Below, in pieces: positions 39,414 to 47,571 of a DNA stretch of 64,000 nt. The translations under genes were made by a program, and so were the position numbers. Below the pieces are notes generated by a model that ran no database searches, was not told the origin of the DNA, and was given only the letters and a program-made list of their open reading frames with translations. Each line of letters starts with the position of its first letter. Position 1 is the first letter of the stretch. The stretch covers positions 1 to 64,000 of the forward strand of contig NZ_FOCQ01000017.1 in assembly GCF_900110165.1 (NCBI RefSeq), in the 5' to 3' direction. Origin of the DNA: Lihuaxuella thermophila (GTDB taxonomy: Bacteria; Bacillota; Bacilli; Thermoactinomycetales; Thermoactinomycetaceae).

Positions 39414-41111
39414 ATGTTTGGTAAAACAGCAGGTGAAGTGCTGATCGACTTGTTAATCGAATGGGGAGTCGACCATATTTACGGGATGCCGGGGGATTCG
39501 ATCAACTCGATTATCGAACCTCTGCGGAAAGCTCAGGACAAAATCAAGTTTATCCAGGTACGCCATGAAGAGGCCGGGGCTCTGGCCGCCGCAGCCTATG
39601 CCAAATTAACCGGAAAGATCGGGGTCTGCATGTCCATCGCCGGTCCGGGGGCGATCCATTTGCTAAACGGACTTTACGATGCCAAACTGGACAAAGTGCC
39701 CGTTTTGGCCATCACCGGACAAGTGGAATCCGATTTGTTGGGGACTGATTTTTTCCAAGAGGTCAATTTGGAGCGAATGTTTGATGACGTCGCCGTCTAC
39801 AATCAGCGGATCATGTCGGCGGAACAATTGCCGGCCGTGGTGAACCAGGCGATCCGGGAAGCCTATACCAAAAAAGGGGTATCAGTGCTCACGATTCCGG
39901 ATGATATTCCTAAATTTGAAGTGAACAAAGAAGCCCGTCTGACCAGTTCGTTGTTTGCCGTTCCCGAAATCCTCCCCCGGGAATCGGATGTGGAAAGAGC
40001 CCGGCAATTGCTGGAGCAAGCCCACAGACCGGTTATTCTCGCCGGTAAGGGGGCGAAAGCTGCCAGGGCATCCCTGATCTCCTTTGCCGAGAAAATCGCT
40101 GCTCCCATCGTGCTGACCCTGCCCGGAAAAGGCGTCATTCCCGATGAGCATCCTCTTTGCCTGGGAGGCTTGGGGTTGATCGGCACCAAACCGGCCTATG
40201 AAGCGATGAGAGAAGCAGATACACTGATCATGGTCGGTACATCCTACCCATTTACCGGATTTTTACCGGAAGAAGCGAAAACGATCCATATCGATACCGA
40301 CGCATCACAAATCGGAAAACGCAACCGGGTCGATGTCGGACTGGCGGGGGACGCCGGTCAAACCCTCCGCCTGCTGACAGATCGGCTGGAGAAGAAAAAA
40401 GACCGTTCCTTCCTGGAACGCCAGCAGGAGCGAATGAACCAGTGGTGGGAACGTCTCAACAGACAAGAAGCGGACGAGTCCATTCCGATCAAGCCGCAGC
40501 GGGTGATTCAAGCCCTGCAAAAGATCGCCCGCGATGATGCCATCCTGTCTGTCGATGTGGGAAATGTGACGGTCTGGATGGCCCGCCATTTCCGCATGAC
40601 GGATCAGCAGTTTATCATTTCCAGCTGGCTGGCCACGCTCGGCTGCGGATTGCCCGGGGCGATTGCCGGGAAAATCGCCTTTCCCGAACAACAGGTTTTC
40701 GCCATCTGCGGAGATGGCGGATTTGGAATGACCATGAATGATTTTGTGACTGCCGTCAAATATCGCCTGCCCATCGTGGTGGTCGTCTTGAACAATCATA
40801 AAATCGCCATGATCAAGTTTGAACAGGAGGTCATGGGCAATGTGGAATTTGGCACCGATCTCACCAATCCCAATTTTGCTCAATACGCGGAAACTTGCGG
40901 CGGAGTGGGTTACCGGGTGGAGCACCCTGATGAATTGATGCCGGCTTTCGAAAAAGCGGTCGCTCAAAACAAACCCTGCATCATCGACGTAGTTGTCGAT
41001 GCCGATGAAGCTCCCATGCCGCCGAAGATCACGTTTGCCCAGGCTGCGGGATATGCCAAACACATGCTGAAAGAGCTGTTTGAGGAAGGAAAAGTGGATT
41101 TGCCCCGTTGA
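39414..41111 (+). CDS. ydaP: Pyruvate oxidase-like thiamine diphosphate enzyme (YdaP-like)
   Basis: A 565-residue ThDP enzyme that probably oxidises pyruvate to acetyl phosphate or acetate. The Pyr domain contains IYGMPGDSIN and the catalytic Glu in VRHEEAGALAAAAYAKLTG. The central FAD-type domain has PVILAGKGAKAA, and the PP domain has the ThDP/Mg motif ICGDGGFGMTMNDF...VVLNN. It aligns well with Bacillus YdaP from the start AGEVLIDLLIEWGVDHIYG. GGAGAGAAGG precedes the ATG. In Bacillus, ydaP belongs to the general stress regulon; no sigma-B promoter is certain here. Confidence 0.9.
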   Translation: MFGKTAGEVLIDLLIEWGVDHIYGMPGDSINSIIEPLRKAQDKIKFIQVRHEEAGALAAAAYAKLTGKIGVCMSIAGPGAIHLLNGLYDAKLDKVPVLAITGQVESDLLGTDFFQEVNLERMFDDVAVYNQRIMSAEQLPAVVNQAIREAYTKKGVSVLTIPDDIPKFEVNKEARLTSSLFAVPEILPRESDVERARQLLEQAHRPVILAGKGAKAARASLISFAEKIAAPIVLTLPGKGVIPDEHPLCLGGLGLIGTKPAYEAMREADTLIMVGTSYPFTGFLPEEAKTIHIDTDASQIGKRNRVDVGLAGDAGQTLRLLTDRLEKKKDRSFLERQQERMNQWWERLNRQEADESIPIKPQRVIQALQKIARDDAILSVDVGNVTVWMARHFRMTDQQFIISSWLATLGCGLPGAIAGKIAFPEQQVFAICGDGGFGMTMNDFVTAVKYRLPIVVVVLNNHKIAMIKFEQEVMGNVEFGTDLTNPNFAQYAETCGGVGYRVEHPDELMPAFEKAVAQNKPCIIDVVVDADEAPMPPKITFAQAAGYAKHMLKELFEEGKVDLPR

Positions 41112-41121
41112 AAATGGCTCT

Positions 41122-41176
41122 GTTGAAAAAAAGCCAATTCCCTTGGGCCAAAGGACAGGGAATCGGCTTTTTTCTT
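41122..41176 (+). terminator. Intrinsic terminator after ydaP
   Basis: AAAAAAGCCAATTCCCT pairs with AGGGAATCGGCTTTTTT, a 17-bp arm with one mismatch, and ends in TTTTTTC. Confidence 0.85.
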
Positions 41177-41299
41177 GAGTGGCTTGGATAGATACCGTGA
41201 TCTTTCAGGAACAAGCTAAGACACGTATTTGAATGGAGCAGCCGTAAGTAATACAGGAACGATGGGGATTTATTTTTCCTGCAAACCTTGATAACAACG

Positions 41300-41333
41300 A
41301 CGGACCGGGATTCGTCCCCGGTCCGTCGTTTCG
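41300..41333 (-). terminator. Stem-loop after the spo0M pair
   Basis: ACGACGGACCGGG pairs with CCCGGTCCGTCGT directly downstream of the second spo0M stop on the minus strand. No strong T run follows, so it may act as a terminator of moderate strength. Confidence 0.6.
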
Positions 41334-41337
41334 CCGA

Positions 41338-42093
41338 TTAGATTTGCGCTTCGATGAGCTGTTCGATCTTCTTTGCAAGTTGTGAACCGTGCTCTGCTTC
41401 TTTGGCGGAAACGTGAAAACGCGCCATCCGTTCATCCAGATCGAGCGCTTCTTCCATGGAGCTCATCAGATCAACGGCCTTGCGGTCCACGAGCAGGATC
41501 GCATCCAGTTCGCGAGCCTGCGGGAAAAAGATTAGTTTCAGCTCATCCAAAACACCTTCGAAACGCCCCATCGGCCGAAACTTATACTCCTGAACGAACG
41601 GGTGACGGGAATAAAATTTGTCAAATTCGTACTCTACCCGGTAGAGCTGGAAACCGATTTTCTCCACAACATGGAGAACCTCATCAATCAAAGGATGGGG
41701 CAATACCTCGATTCCGTCGGTGTCGCTGGGATCGACAGCCATCTTGATGTCCAGTCCCGTCTTGAGATAGACCGGGCATCCGGCGGTGGTGACGGGTGTG
41801 TCGTAAGGGAGCTGGAACTCAAACGGGATCACTTTGGTCTCTCTCGGCGTAATCTCAAAAGCGTCCGTGATTCGGAACTCACTGATCACGTACTCATCCT
41901 GGGTTCCCTCATGATGATATGCAACCACTAAAAAGAGATAAATCTCGTCGATCCATTGTTCGGTTTGTCCGCCTTGAATGAACACTTCCCCGCGAACGGT
42001 TTCTCCTTGACGGTAGGTTGCTTTCTCCAAGCGGGTATCCACTTTCGCCGCGCCGACTCCAAAACTGGCCAAGGCTTTTCCGAAGACTGACAT
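41338..42093 (-). CDS. spo0M: Spo0M family sporulation-control protein, paralogue 2
   Basis: A 251-residue arrestin-fold cytoplasmic protein. LASFGVGAAKVDTRLEKATYRQGE starts the N-terminal beta-sandwich, VRGEVFIQGGQTEQWIDEIYL and PVYLKTGLDIKMAVDPSDTDGIEV are the most conserved blocks, and the C-terminal helix is QLAKKIEQLIEA. Spo0M affects entry into sporulation in Bacillus, and other Bacilli have more than one copy. ATG at 42093 follows GAGGAGTG. It is 22 bp after its paralogue, clearly co-transcribed, and next to the kinase-like/long-helix gene. Confidence 0.92.
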   Translation of the reverse strand: MSVFGKALASFGVGAAKVDTRLEKATYRQGETVRGEVFIQGGQTEQWIDEIYLFLVVAYHHEGTQDEYVISEFRITDAFEITPRETKVIPFEFQLPYDTPVTTAGCPVYLKTGLDIKMAVDPSDTDGIEVLPHPLIDEVLHVVEKIGFQLYRVEYEFDKFYSRHPFVQEYKFRPMGRFEGVLDELKLIFFPQARELDAILLVDRKAVDLMSSMEEALDLDERMARFHVSAKEAEHGSQLAKKIEQLIEAQI

Positions 42094-42115
42094 TTTTTGC
42101 ACTCCTCTTTTCATA

Positions 42116-42856
42116 TCATATTTTTCTGTTTAACATCTCTTGGATTTTGAGAATCGGATCTGCAGACATCTTCTGATCATTGACGGACAGGGTTCCGTTC
42201 GGGTCGTCATACCGCCAGTGGAAACTGCTGGTTAACACCTTTTCGGAGCGGACCAGCTCCACATCCATTGAAATATCTTCCTCCGAAACGTGAAAAATCA
42301 CGTTAAGTGCATCCAGATACCCGTGATAGCGGCCGGTGGGACGAAACTGAAACATTTGAAAAAATGGATACGGCTTTTGGTCCGGATCATGTTCATTGTG
42401 AATTTTATAGAGAATAAAGCCGGCATCTTCAATTTCCTTCAGAACTTTTTGTACCAGCGGGGTGGGAAATACCTCGATTTTATCGGTATCGGTCGGGTCG
42501 ATCCCCAATTTGATATCCAAACCTGTTTTCAAGTAGATGGGGAAACTTCCGCTGGACATGGGCAAGGACATCGGCAACTTCACCTGAAACGGAATTTGTT
42601 TCGCTTCCCCGGGCTGGATGGTGAAGGATTCTGACAACTGGTATTTTTTGATCACACAAGGGCTTTTTTTGCCGTTACTGGATACATCCACAACCAAATA
42701 AAGGTAGATATCATCGATGTGTTGTTCGCTGTTTCCGCCCCGGACAAGAACTTCTCCCCGAACCACATCCCCCGGGTAAAACTGGCTTTCCGTAAGCCGG
42801 GTATCCACCCGGGCGGCACCCACACCTAAACTCGCCAACGATTTAAATAGCACCAT
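42116..42856 (-). CDS. spo0M: Spo0M family sporulation-control protein, paralogue 1
   Basis: A 246-residue paralogue of the downstream gene. LASLGVGAARVDTRLTESQFYPGD, VRGEVLVRGGNSEQHIDDIYL and PIYLKTGLDIKLGIDPTDTDKIEV correspond block by block, with clear divergence elsewhere. Its C-terminus, DPNGTLSVNDQKMSADPILK, differs from the charged helix of paralogue 2, so the two may have distinct partners. ATG at 42856 follows GAGGAGAGG. The open frame upstream to 43015 has no start signal. It is first of the spo0M pair. Confidence 0.92.
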   Translation of the reverse strand: MVLFKSLASLGVGAARVDTRLTESQFYPGDVVRGEVLVRGGNSEQHIDDIYLYLVVDVSSNGKKSPCVIKKYQLSESFTIQPGEAKQIPFQVKLPMSLPMSSGSFPIYLKTGLDIKLGIDPTDTDKIEVFPTPLVQKVLKEIEDAGFILYKIHNEHDPDQKPYPFFQMFQFRPTGRYHGYLDALNVIFHVSEEDISMDVELVRSEKVLTSSFHWRYDDPNGTLSVNDQKMSADPILKIQEMLNRKI

Positions 42857-43119
42857 ATGTATCCTCTCCTCACCACTAAAAACCCTTTGTCTACCCGAAA
42901 AGACAACAGAAGTGCAAACCGCTCGTCCACCTGTGCGGTTTACACTCTTTGACTGCTTCACGTATAACTTTAAGGCGAACAGCCGGCCACATCCGACCCG
43001 AAGAACTGTCCGCAATCAGTTTAACACGAAGCGGCCGGAGTGGCGAGAGGGTGAAGCAGCTTCGTTCGTTGCGGCATGATTTCTCACTCATGTCAGAGTG
43101 ATGATGGCCGGCTCTCATA
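42857..43119. other. Interval between the long-helix gene and the spo0M pair
   Basis: 263 bp with no supported gene, presumably containing the spo0M promoter. A short 75-codon open frame here has no start signal. Confidence 0.4.
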
Positions 43120-44781
43120 TCAAATTTTTTTCTTGTTCAACATTTGTTTCATGTATTCCTCAAATTGTCTGGCCAGTTGGGCATGCTCCTCGCTTTCCCG
43201 GTAAATCCTTTCCCTCAGCAGTCGCTCACGCTCTTCCTTTTCTTTCTGCACACGTTCCAGTTCCTGACGTTGTCTCTCGATGGATTTCGAATCGACCCGT
43301 TCGGGTTGCGGATCGTCCGGACCGGCGGATCGGCCGCGATTCCTATCCTGATCGCTGTTCTGTAACTCGAGCTGCTTGAGGTCTTCTTGCAATTTTTTAC
43401 GCAATTCACGTTCCTTGCGTTCAAACTCTTGCCGTTCTTTCTCCAGGCGTTCGCGTTCTTTCCGTTCCCACTCCATGCGCTCCCGTTTCAGCCTTTCCAG
43501 CTCCTGAAGGGCACGTTCACGCTCTTCTCGTTCCCGGCGCTCGCGTTCCAGCCGTTCTCGTTCTTCCTGTTCCCGGCGCTCACGCTCCAGCCGTTCACGC
43601 TCTTCTCGTTCCCGGCGCTCGCGTTCCAGCCGTTCACGTTCTTCCTGTTCCCGGCGCTCACGCTCCAGCCGTTCTCGTTCTTCCTGTTCCCGGCGCTCGC
43701 GTTCCAGCCGTTCTCGTTCTTCCTGTTCCCGGCGCTCGCGTTCCAGCCGTTCTCGTTCTTCCTGTTCCCGGCGCTCGCGTTCCAGCCGTTCGCGCTCTTC
43801 ACGCGCCCGCTGCAATTCCTTCTCTAAACGCTCCTTTTCGCGTCGTTCTCTTTCCAGTCGCTCCAGTTCTTCCTGTTGCCTTCTTAGTTGCTCCAGCAAT
43901 TCTTGTTGACGGCGTTCATATTCCAAGCGTATTTGTTCCAGATGCTGCTGTTCCAACTCGTTTGGTGTTTCTTCTTTGGAGACGGTCGGCTGGGCTGCTT
44001 GAATGCGATCGGAGGGAGATTCAGACCTTTGCACGGGTGGAATTACCTTTTGTCCGGATGACGAACTCTGGGGTCGAGGCTCTTCTTTCTTCTCTCCGCC
44101 AAAAAGGCGGCTGAACAAACTTTTCCCATGTTTTCTTTTTTCATACGCGTCAATTTGTGACCGGACCGAGTCGACTGAGCTGTTCTTCAAGCTTTTTTGG
44201 ATTAAACGGATCATATGCTTGGACACGGGTAAATCTTCGGGCACCTTGTCAATCGGCTCTTCCAGATATTGTCCGGATAAAAGGCAGTAAAAAAAGGTCC
44301 CCCAATCCAATGTGAGTTTCTGGGAAGTGATTCTCTGCAACCCACAAAAAAACACTTTTAAGTCCCCGTCATCGGTAAGCCCGATATTGCGGGGATCTAA
44401 GAGCAAATACATGGGAATCGGCATGGACTGGAGTTGCGAGGCCAATTGGAGCAATTGTTTTCCCCACTCCACAACCTGATCTTCATCCACCTGCCCGGTG
44501 GAAATCGCCTCACTCAAAGGCTGAATCGATACATAAGGACGGATAAACACGAGTGAGCGCTCTTCGGTATATACCTCCAGAAACGGAATGACCAATGGAT
44601 GGTTCAATGAACGGTATTGTTGGATCGCCCGCGCAGGGGCTTGCTTCTGCAAGTGGGCAGATTGGAGATAGTACCGCTGCGAGTCAGACTGTGCGATCGC
44701 CAGTTCGCCGTCAAAAAACGGCACTGCATGTTCAATATAATAAGAGTCCCTGTAACGTTCACCCACATGAAAAAAAGCCAA
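43120..44781 (-). CDS. Kinase-like domain fused to a very long charged alpha-helix
   Basis: A 553-residue protein. Residues 1-210 resemble a Ser/Thr protein kinase in outline (QQYRSLNHPLVIPFLEVYTEERSLVFIRPYV as the N-lobe; MYLLLDPRNIGLTDDGDLKVFFCGL where the catalytic loop and DFG should be), but the HRD aspartate and DFG are not present, so it is probably a pseudokinase. Residues 210-270 are a polar linker. From about 270 to the end is an uninterrupted E/R-rich helix; 13-residue units of the type EERERLERERREQ occur about seven times in tandem. The i/i+4 Glu-Arg pattern fits a single alpha-helix rod rather than a coiled coil. TTG at 44781 follows GGAGGCGAGGAAC. It lies upstream of the spo0M pair on the same strand. 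Confidence 0.8.
   Translation of the reverse strand: MAFFHVGERYRDSYYIEHAVPFFDGELAIAQSDSQRYYLQSAHLQKQAPARAIQQYRSLNHPLVIPFLEVYTEERSLVFIRPYVSIQPLSEAISTGQVDEDQVVEWGKQLLQLASQLQSMPIPMYLLLDPRNIGLTDDGDLKVFFCGLQRITSQKLTLDWGTFFYCLLSGQYLEEPIDKVPEDLPVSKHMIRLIQKSLKNSSVDSVRSQIDAYEKRKHGKSLFSRLFGGEKKEEPRPQSSSSGQKVIPPVQRSESPSDRIQAAQPTVSKEETPNELEQQHLEQIRLEYERRQQELLEQLRRQQEELERLERERREKERLEKELQRAREERERLERERREQEERERLERERREQEERERLERERREQEERERLERERREQEERERLERERREREERERLERERREQEERERLERERREREERERALQELERLKRERMEWERKERERLEKERQEFERKERELRKKLQEDLKQLELQNSDQDRNRGRSAGPDDPQPERVDSKSIERQRQELERVQKEKEERERLLRERIYRESEEHAQLARQFEEYMKQMLNKKKI
43520..43803. repeat. 39-bp tandem repeat array inside the long-helix gene
   Basis: About seven near-identical 39-bp units, each encoding a 13-residue Glu/Arg block. 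On the plus strand a unit contains CGGCGCTCGCGTTCCAGCCG then TTCTCGTTCTTCCTGTTCC. Third-position differences (TCTCGT/TCACGC/TCACGT) separate units, so this is a minisatellite within coding sequence, in frame and prone to copy-number change. It is not CRISPR: there are no unique spacers. Confidence 0.9.
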
Positions 44782-44988
44782 AGTTCCTCGCCTCCAAATG
44801 TTTCACTTCCAGATCGCCGTTTCTATTTCATCTGTTACTTTCATCGTATCCAGGAAAACGCAGAAGTTGCCAGTTTCAGAATATCACAATCCGAAATAAA
44901 CCGACAACAGACAAACCATGCAAATTCCCTAGGCATTTCTCCGCGCCAAAGGTAAAATTGTATAGAGTAAGTAGAGGGAGGATTCCTG

Positions 44989-46308
44989 TTGAATATTCAT
45001 CGATCGGAACACTTGTATAAAGAAGCGTTAGATGTGATCGTCGGGGGCGTAAACAGCCCTTCGCGTTCTTTCCGCGCTGTCGGAGGAGGCGCCCCCATAT
45101 TTATGAAAAAAGCCCGGGGAGCCTATTTCTGGGACGAAGACGGCAACAGATATATCGACTATCTCGCCGCATTCGGTCCCATCATTTTAGGCCATGCCCA
45201 TCCGGCTGTGACTTCCGCCATCATGGAGACGGCGGTGAACGGTGTTCTGTATGGAACGCCGACAGAGAAAGAAGTACGCTTTGCCCAACTGCTTCGCCGG
45301 TTAATCCCCTCCATGGAGCAAATCCGCTTTACAAACAGCGGAACAGAAGCTGTCATGACCGCGATCCGATTGGCCCGTGCCTACACAGGACGCGACAAAA
45401 TCATTAAATTTGCCGGGTGTTACCACGGCCATTCCGACCTCGTCCTGGTGGCGGCAGGATCAGGGCCGTCGACCCTGGGCATCCCGGACAGCGCAGGAAT
45501 TCCGGCCAGCATCGCCCAGGAAGTAATCACCGTTCCTTACAATCATCCGGATGCGTTGAAAGAGGCCATCGACGCCTGGGGTGATCAGGTTGCTGCCGTT
45601 CTGGTGGAACCGCTGGTCGGTAACTTCGGCATCGTTCCGCCTGCTCCCGGTTTCCTGGAGCAAGTGAATGAATGGGCTCATCAGGCAGGGGCCCTGGTCA
45701 TCTATGATGAGGTGATCACCGCGTTCCGCTTCCACTATGGCGGTGTCCAAACATTGTTTAACGTGGAACCCGATATAACGGCACTTGGCAAAATTATCGG
45801 GGGCGGACTGCCCATCGGCGCTTACGGCGGCAAACGGGAGATCATGGAAAAGGTCGCTCCCACAGGTCCGATGTACCAGGCGGGAACCATGGCGGGAAAT
45901 CCGCTCTCCATCTCCGCCGGAATGGCTTGCATTCAGACTCTCTCGCTGCCTGGGACTTACGAGCGGTTGGATCAAATGGGAAAAGAATTATGCGATGCCA
46001 TCTCAATGCTGGCTGAAAAATACGGCATCCCCGTTACCATCAACCGGGTGGGCGGAGCATTTACCGTTTACTTCACCGATCAGCCCGTGGTGGACTACCA
46101 GGGAGCTCAAGCCGCCGACGGTGAGTTGTTCGCTCAATTTTTCCGCCTTTTGCTGGAAGAAGGCGTCTATTTGGCCCCGTCCAAATATGAGGCGTGGTTC
46201 CTCACCACCGCCCATACGGACGAAGATATCCAGTTTACCATCCGCGCGGTGGAAAGAGCTTTTAAAAAGATGAAGCCCCATCACAAGTCAGGTGAATCGC
46301 ATGCATGA
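44989..46308 (+). CDS. hemL: Glutamate-1-semialdehyde 2,1-aminomutase
   Basis: A 439-residue PLP enzyme that converts glutamate-1-semialdehyde to 5-aminolevulinate for haem synthesis. [20 protein letters not shown] binds PLP phosphate, [16 protein letters not shown] provides the ring-contacting Asp, and [19 protein letters not shown] carries the PLP lysine (K268). The start [18 protein letters not shown] is diagnostic. A TTG start at 44989 follows GGGAGG. It is not inside a hemAXCDBL operon, so it may be the GsaB-type second copy. Its end overlaps the truncated haemoglobin gene, a logical haem pairing. Confidence 0.95.
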   Translation: MNIHRSEHLYKEALDVIVGGVNSPSRSFRAVGGGAPIFMKKARGAYFWDEDGNRYIDYLAAFGPIILGHAHPAVTSAIMETAVNGVLYGTPTEKEVRFAQLLRRLIPSMEQIRFTNSGTEAVMTAIRLARAYTGRDKIIKFAGCYHGHSDLVLVAAGSGPSTLGIPDSAGIPASIAQEVITVPYNHPDALKEAIDAWGDQVAAVLVEPLVGNFGIVPPAPGFLEQVNEWAHQAGALVIYDEVITAFRFHYGGVQTLFNVEPDITALGKIIGGGLPIGAYGGKREIMEKVAPTGPMYQAGTMAGNPLSISAGMACIQTLSLPGTYERLDQMGKELCDAISMLAEKYGIPVTINRVGGAFTVYFTDQPVVDYQGAQAADGELFAQFFRLLLEEGVYLAPSKYEAWFLTTAHTDEDIQFTIRAVERAFKKMKPHHKSGESHA

Positions 46309-46693
46309 AATGACAACATTGTACGAAAAAATCGGGGGTGCGGAAAAGGTACGTCAACTGGTGGAGGCTTTTTATCCAAAAGTCCAGGCCCATCCCCTGT
46401 TAAAGCCCCTTTTTCCGGAACAGATCCGGCCGGTCATGGAAAAACAGTACATGTTTCTCACCCAGTTTCTGGGCGGGCCTCCGCTGTATACGGAGAAATA
46501 CGGGCATCCGATGCTGCGCGCCAGACATCTGCCCTTTCCGATCACTCCGTCCCGCGCCAACGCCTGGCTGGAGTGCATGGATCAGGCGATGGACGAAGCG
46601 GGCATCACCGGACAGGAACGCGAAGAATTCTTTTCCCGTCTGGTTATCGCTGCCCATCATATGATCAACCAACCTGAGCCGGCATCGGAATAA
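46301..46693 (+). CDS. yjbI: Group II truncated haemoglobin (YjbI-like)
   Basis: A 130-residue haem protein. [62 protein letters not shown] and [20 protein letters not shown] match YjbI; the proximal histidine is in [12 protein letters not shown] and the Trp of group II proteins is in NAWLECM. Suggested roles are oxygen, NO or peroxide handling. ATG at 46301 follows AGGTGA and overlaps the end of hemL by eight bases. In Bacillus yjbI neighbours yjbH, a thiol-stress gene; here the partner is hemL. Confidence 0.92.
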   Translation: MHEMTTLYEKIGGAEKVRQLVEAFYPKVQAHPLLKPLFPEQIRPVMEKQYMFLTQFLGGPPLYTEKYGHPMLRARHLPFPITPSRANAWLECMDQAMDEAGITGQEREEFFSRLVIAAHHMINQPEPASE

Positions 46694-46696
46694 ACA

Positions 46697-46738
46697 AAAA
46701 GCTTCCCCCTTCTCTGCTTGTGGGGGAAGCTTTCTCTT
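46697..46738 (+). terminator. Intrinsic terminator after the haemoglobin gene
   Basis: AAAGCTTCCCCC pairs with GGGGGAAGCTTT and is followed by CTCTTATT, just after the stop codon. Confidence 0.85.
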
Positions 46739-46795
46739 ATTGATTTATTTCAAACTCAACCACAAGACCATTCCGGCCATCCCGCCCCGGAGAAA

Positions 46796-47113
46796 CTACT
46801 TGATGAGTCCGCGAATTCTCATGATGGCGATCGTCCTCGCCTGGTACTCCATCGCCTCCATCGAATCCGACTCTTTCCGCCCTTTCTTCTTCATACAATC
46901 GCGGCAAAAGGGAAGTTCATCCCCTTCCACCTGTACCAGGCAGATCTCTTTGCGGTGCTTAAAATCCCAACAGCATGAGCAAAATGCAATCAGACTTGTC
47001 AAGCTGGGATGGGGCCCCTTCATGATCAAATCTCTCAATTCCTCTTCAATCTCATCTGCCAACTTTTGAACCAGCTCATCTTTATGATTTGGCATCCCCG
47101 GCCATTCTTCCAT
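46796..47113 (-). CDS. Hypothetical cysteine-rich small protein
   Basis: I do not recognise this 105-residue protein. A helical N-terminus (DELVQKLADEIEEELRDLI) is followed by FCSCCWDFKHRKEICLVQVEGDE and LPFCRDCMKKKGRKESDS. The five cysteines plus a histidine could form a zinc site of the C-x-C-C...C...C-x2-C type. It is soluble, with no signal peptide. ATG at 47113 follows AGGGG; an internal ATG at 47095 is possible. It is a single-gene unit converging on the haemoglobin gene. Confidence 0.7.
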   Translation of the reverse strand: MEEWPGMPNHKDELVQKLADEIEEELRDLIMKGPHPSLTSLIAFCSCCWDFKHRKEICLVQVEGDELPFCRDCMKKKGRKESDSMEAMEYQARTIAIMRIRGLIK

Positions 47114-47571
47114 TTCTCTTAACCCCTGATGAAATTGTCTGTAAGGATTATTTCGATCGGAGCGGTAGGATTTCCTCTGTCAAGAAGGGTCCATTTTTCA
47201 TTTAAAACAAAAATCATTTCCATTGTGTTTCTTCATTCACTCCGGAAAGCAATTTATAAATATGCATTTCATTGTGTAAGCGTTTTCCAGTATCCGAAAC
47301 GAATCAACTCCTATCTCTTAAGCATTCTTCCATCAACAAAGTGATTCTTCAACATTACAAAACCGCATAATTACGTGACAAATTGAATAAACATGTTATT
47401 CAATCCTTGTTTGCTGGCAATATTCGTGTTATTCTTTTATTACTTCCTATTTCGGATTCATTTTCTTTTCCCCGCGCATGAATTCATTTGCTCTTGCCCC
47501 CATCTTTCTTCTTTTTAAAGAAACCTCTTTTGCGACTGTTCTAATTCTTTGCCGGAGGTGAAAGGTCAACG
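47114..47571 (+). promoter_or_regulatory. Long upstream region of the glutamate synthase gene
   Basis: 458 bp, AT-rich, with no supported gene. It contains the 9-5-9 palindrome at 47382-47404. I find no clear GlnR/TnrA box (TGTNA-N7-TNACA) and no adjacent gltC-type regulator gene. Confidence 0.45.
47382..47404. promoter_or_regulatory. Perfect 9-5-9 inverted repeat upstream of gltB
   Basis: ATTGAATAA (47382-47390) and TTATTCAAT (47396-47404) are separated by ACATG. It lies 168 bp upstream of the start codon and is the clearest operator-like element in the region. The binding protein is unknown; LysR-type regulators of gltB use longer, less perfect dyads. Confidence 0.5.

Noticed and set aside
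43520-43803. CRISPR array
   Set aside because: The repeats are contiguous 39-bp units without spacers and lie in frame within a coding gene.
43387-43827. Plus-strand phenylalanine/proline-rich repeat protein
   Set aside because: It is the antisense shadow of the Glu/Arg repeat; no start signal and implausible composition.
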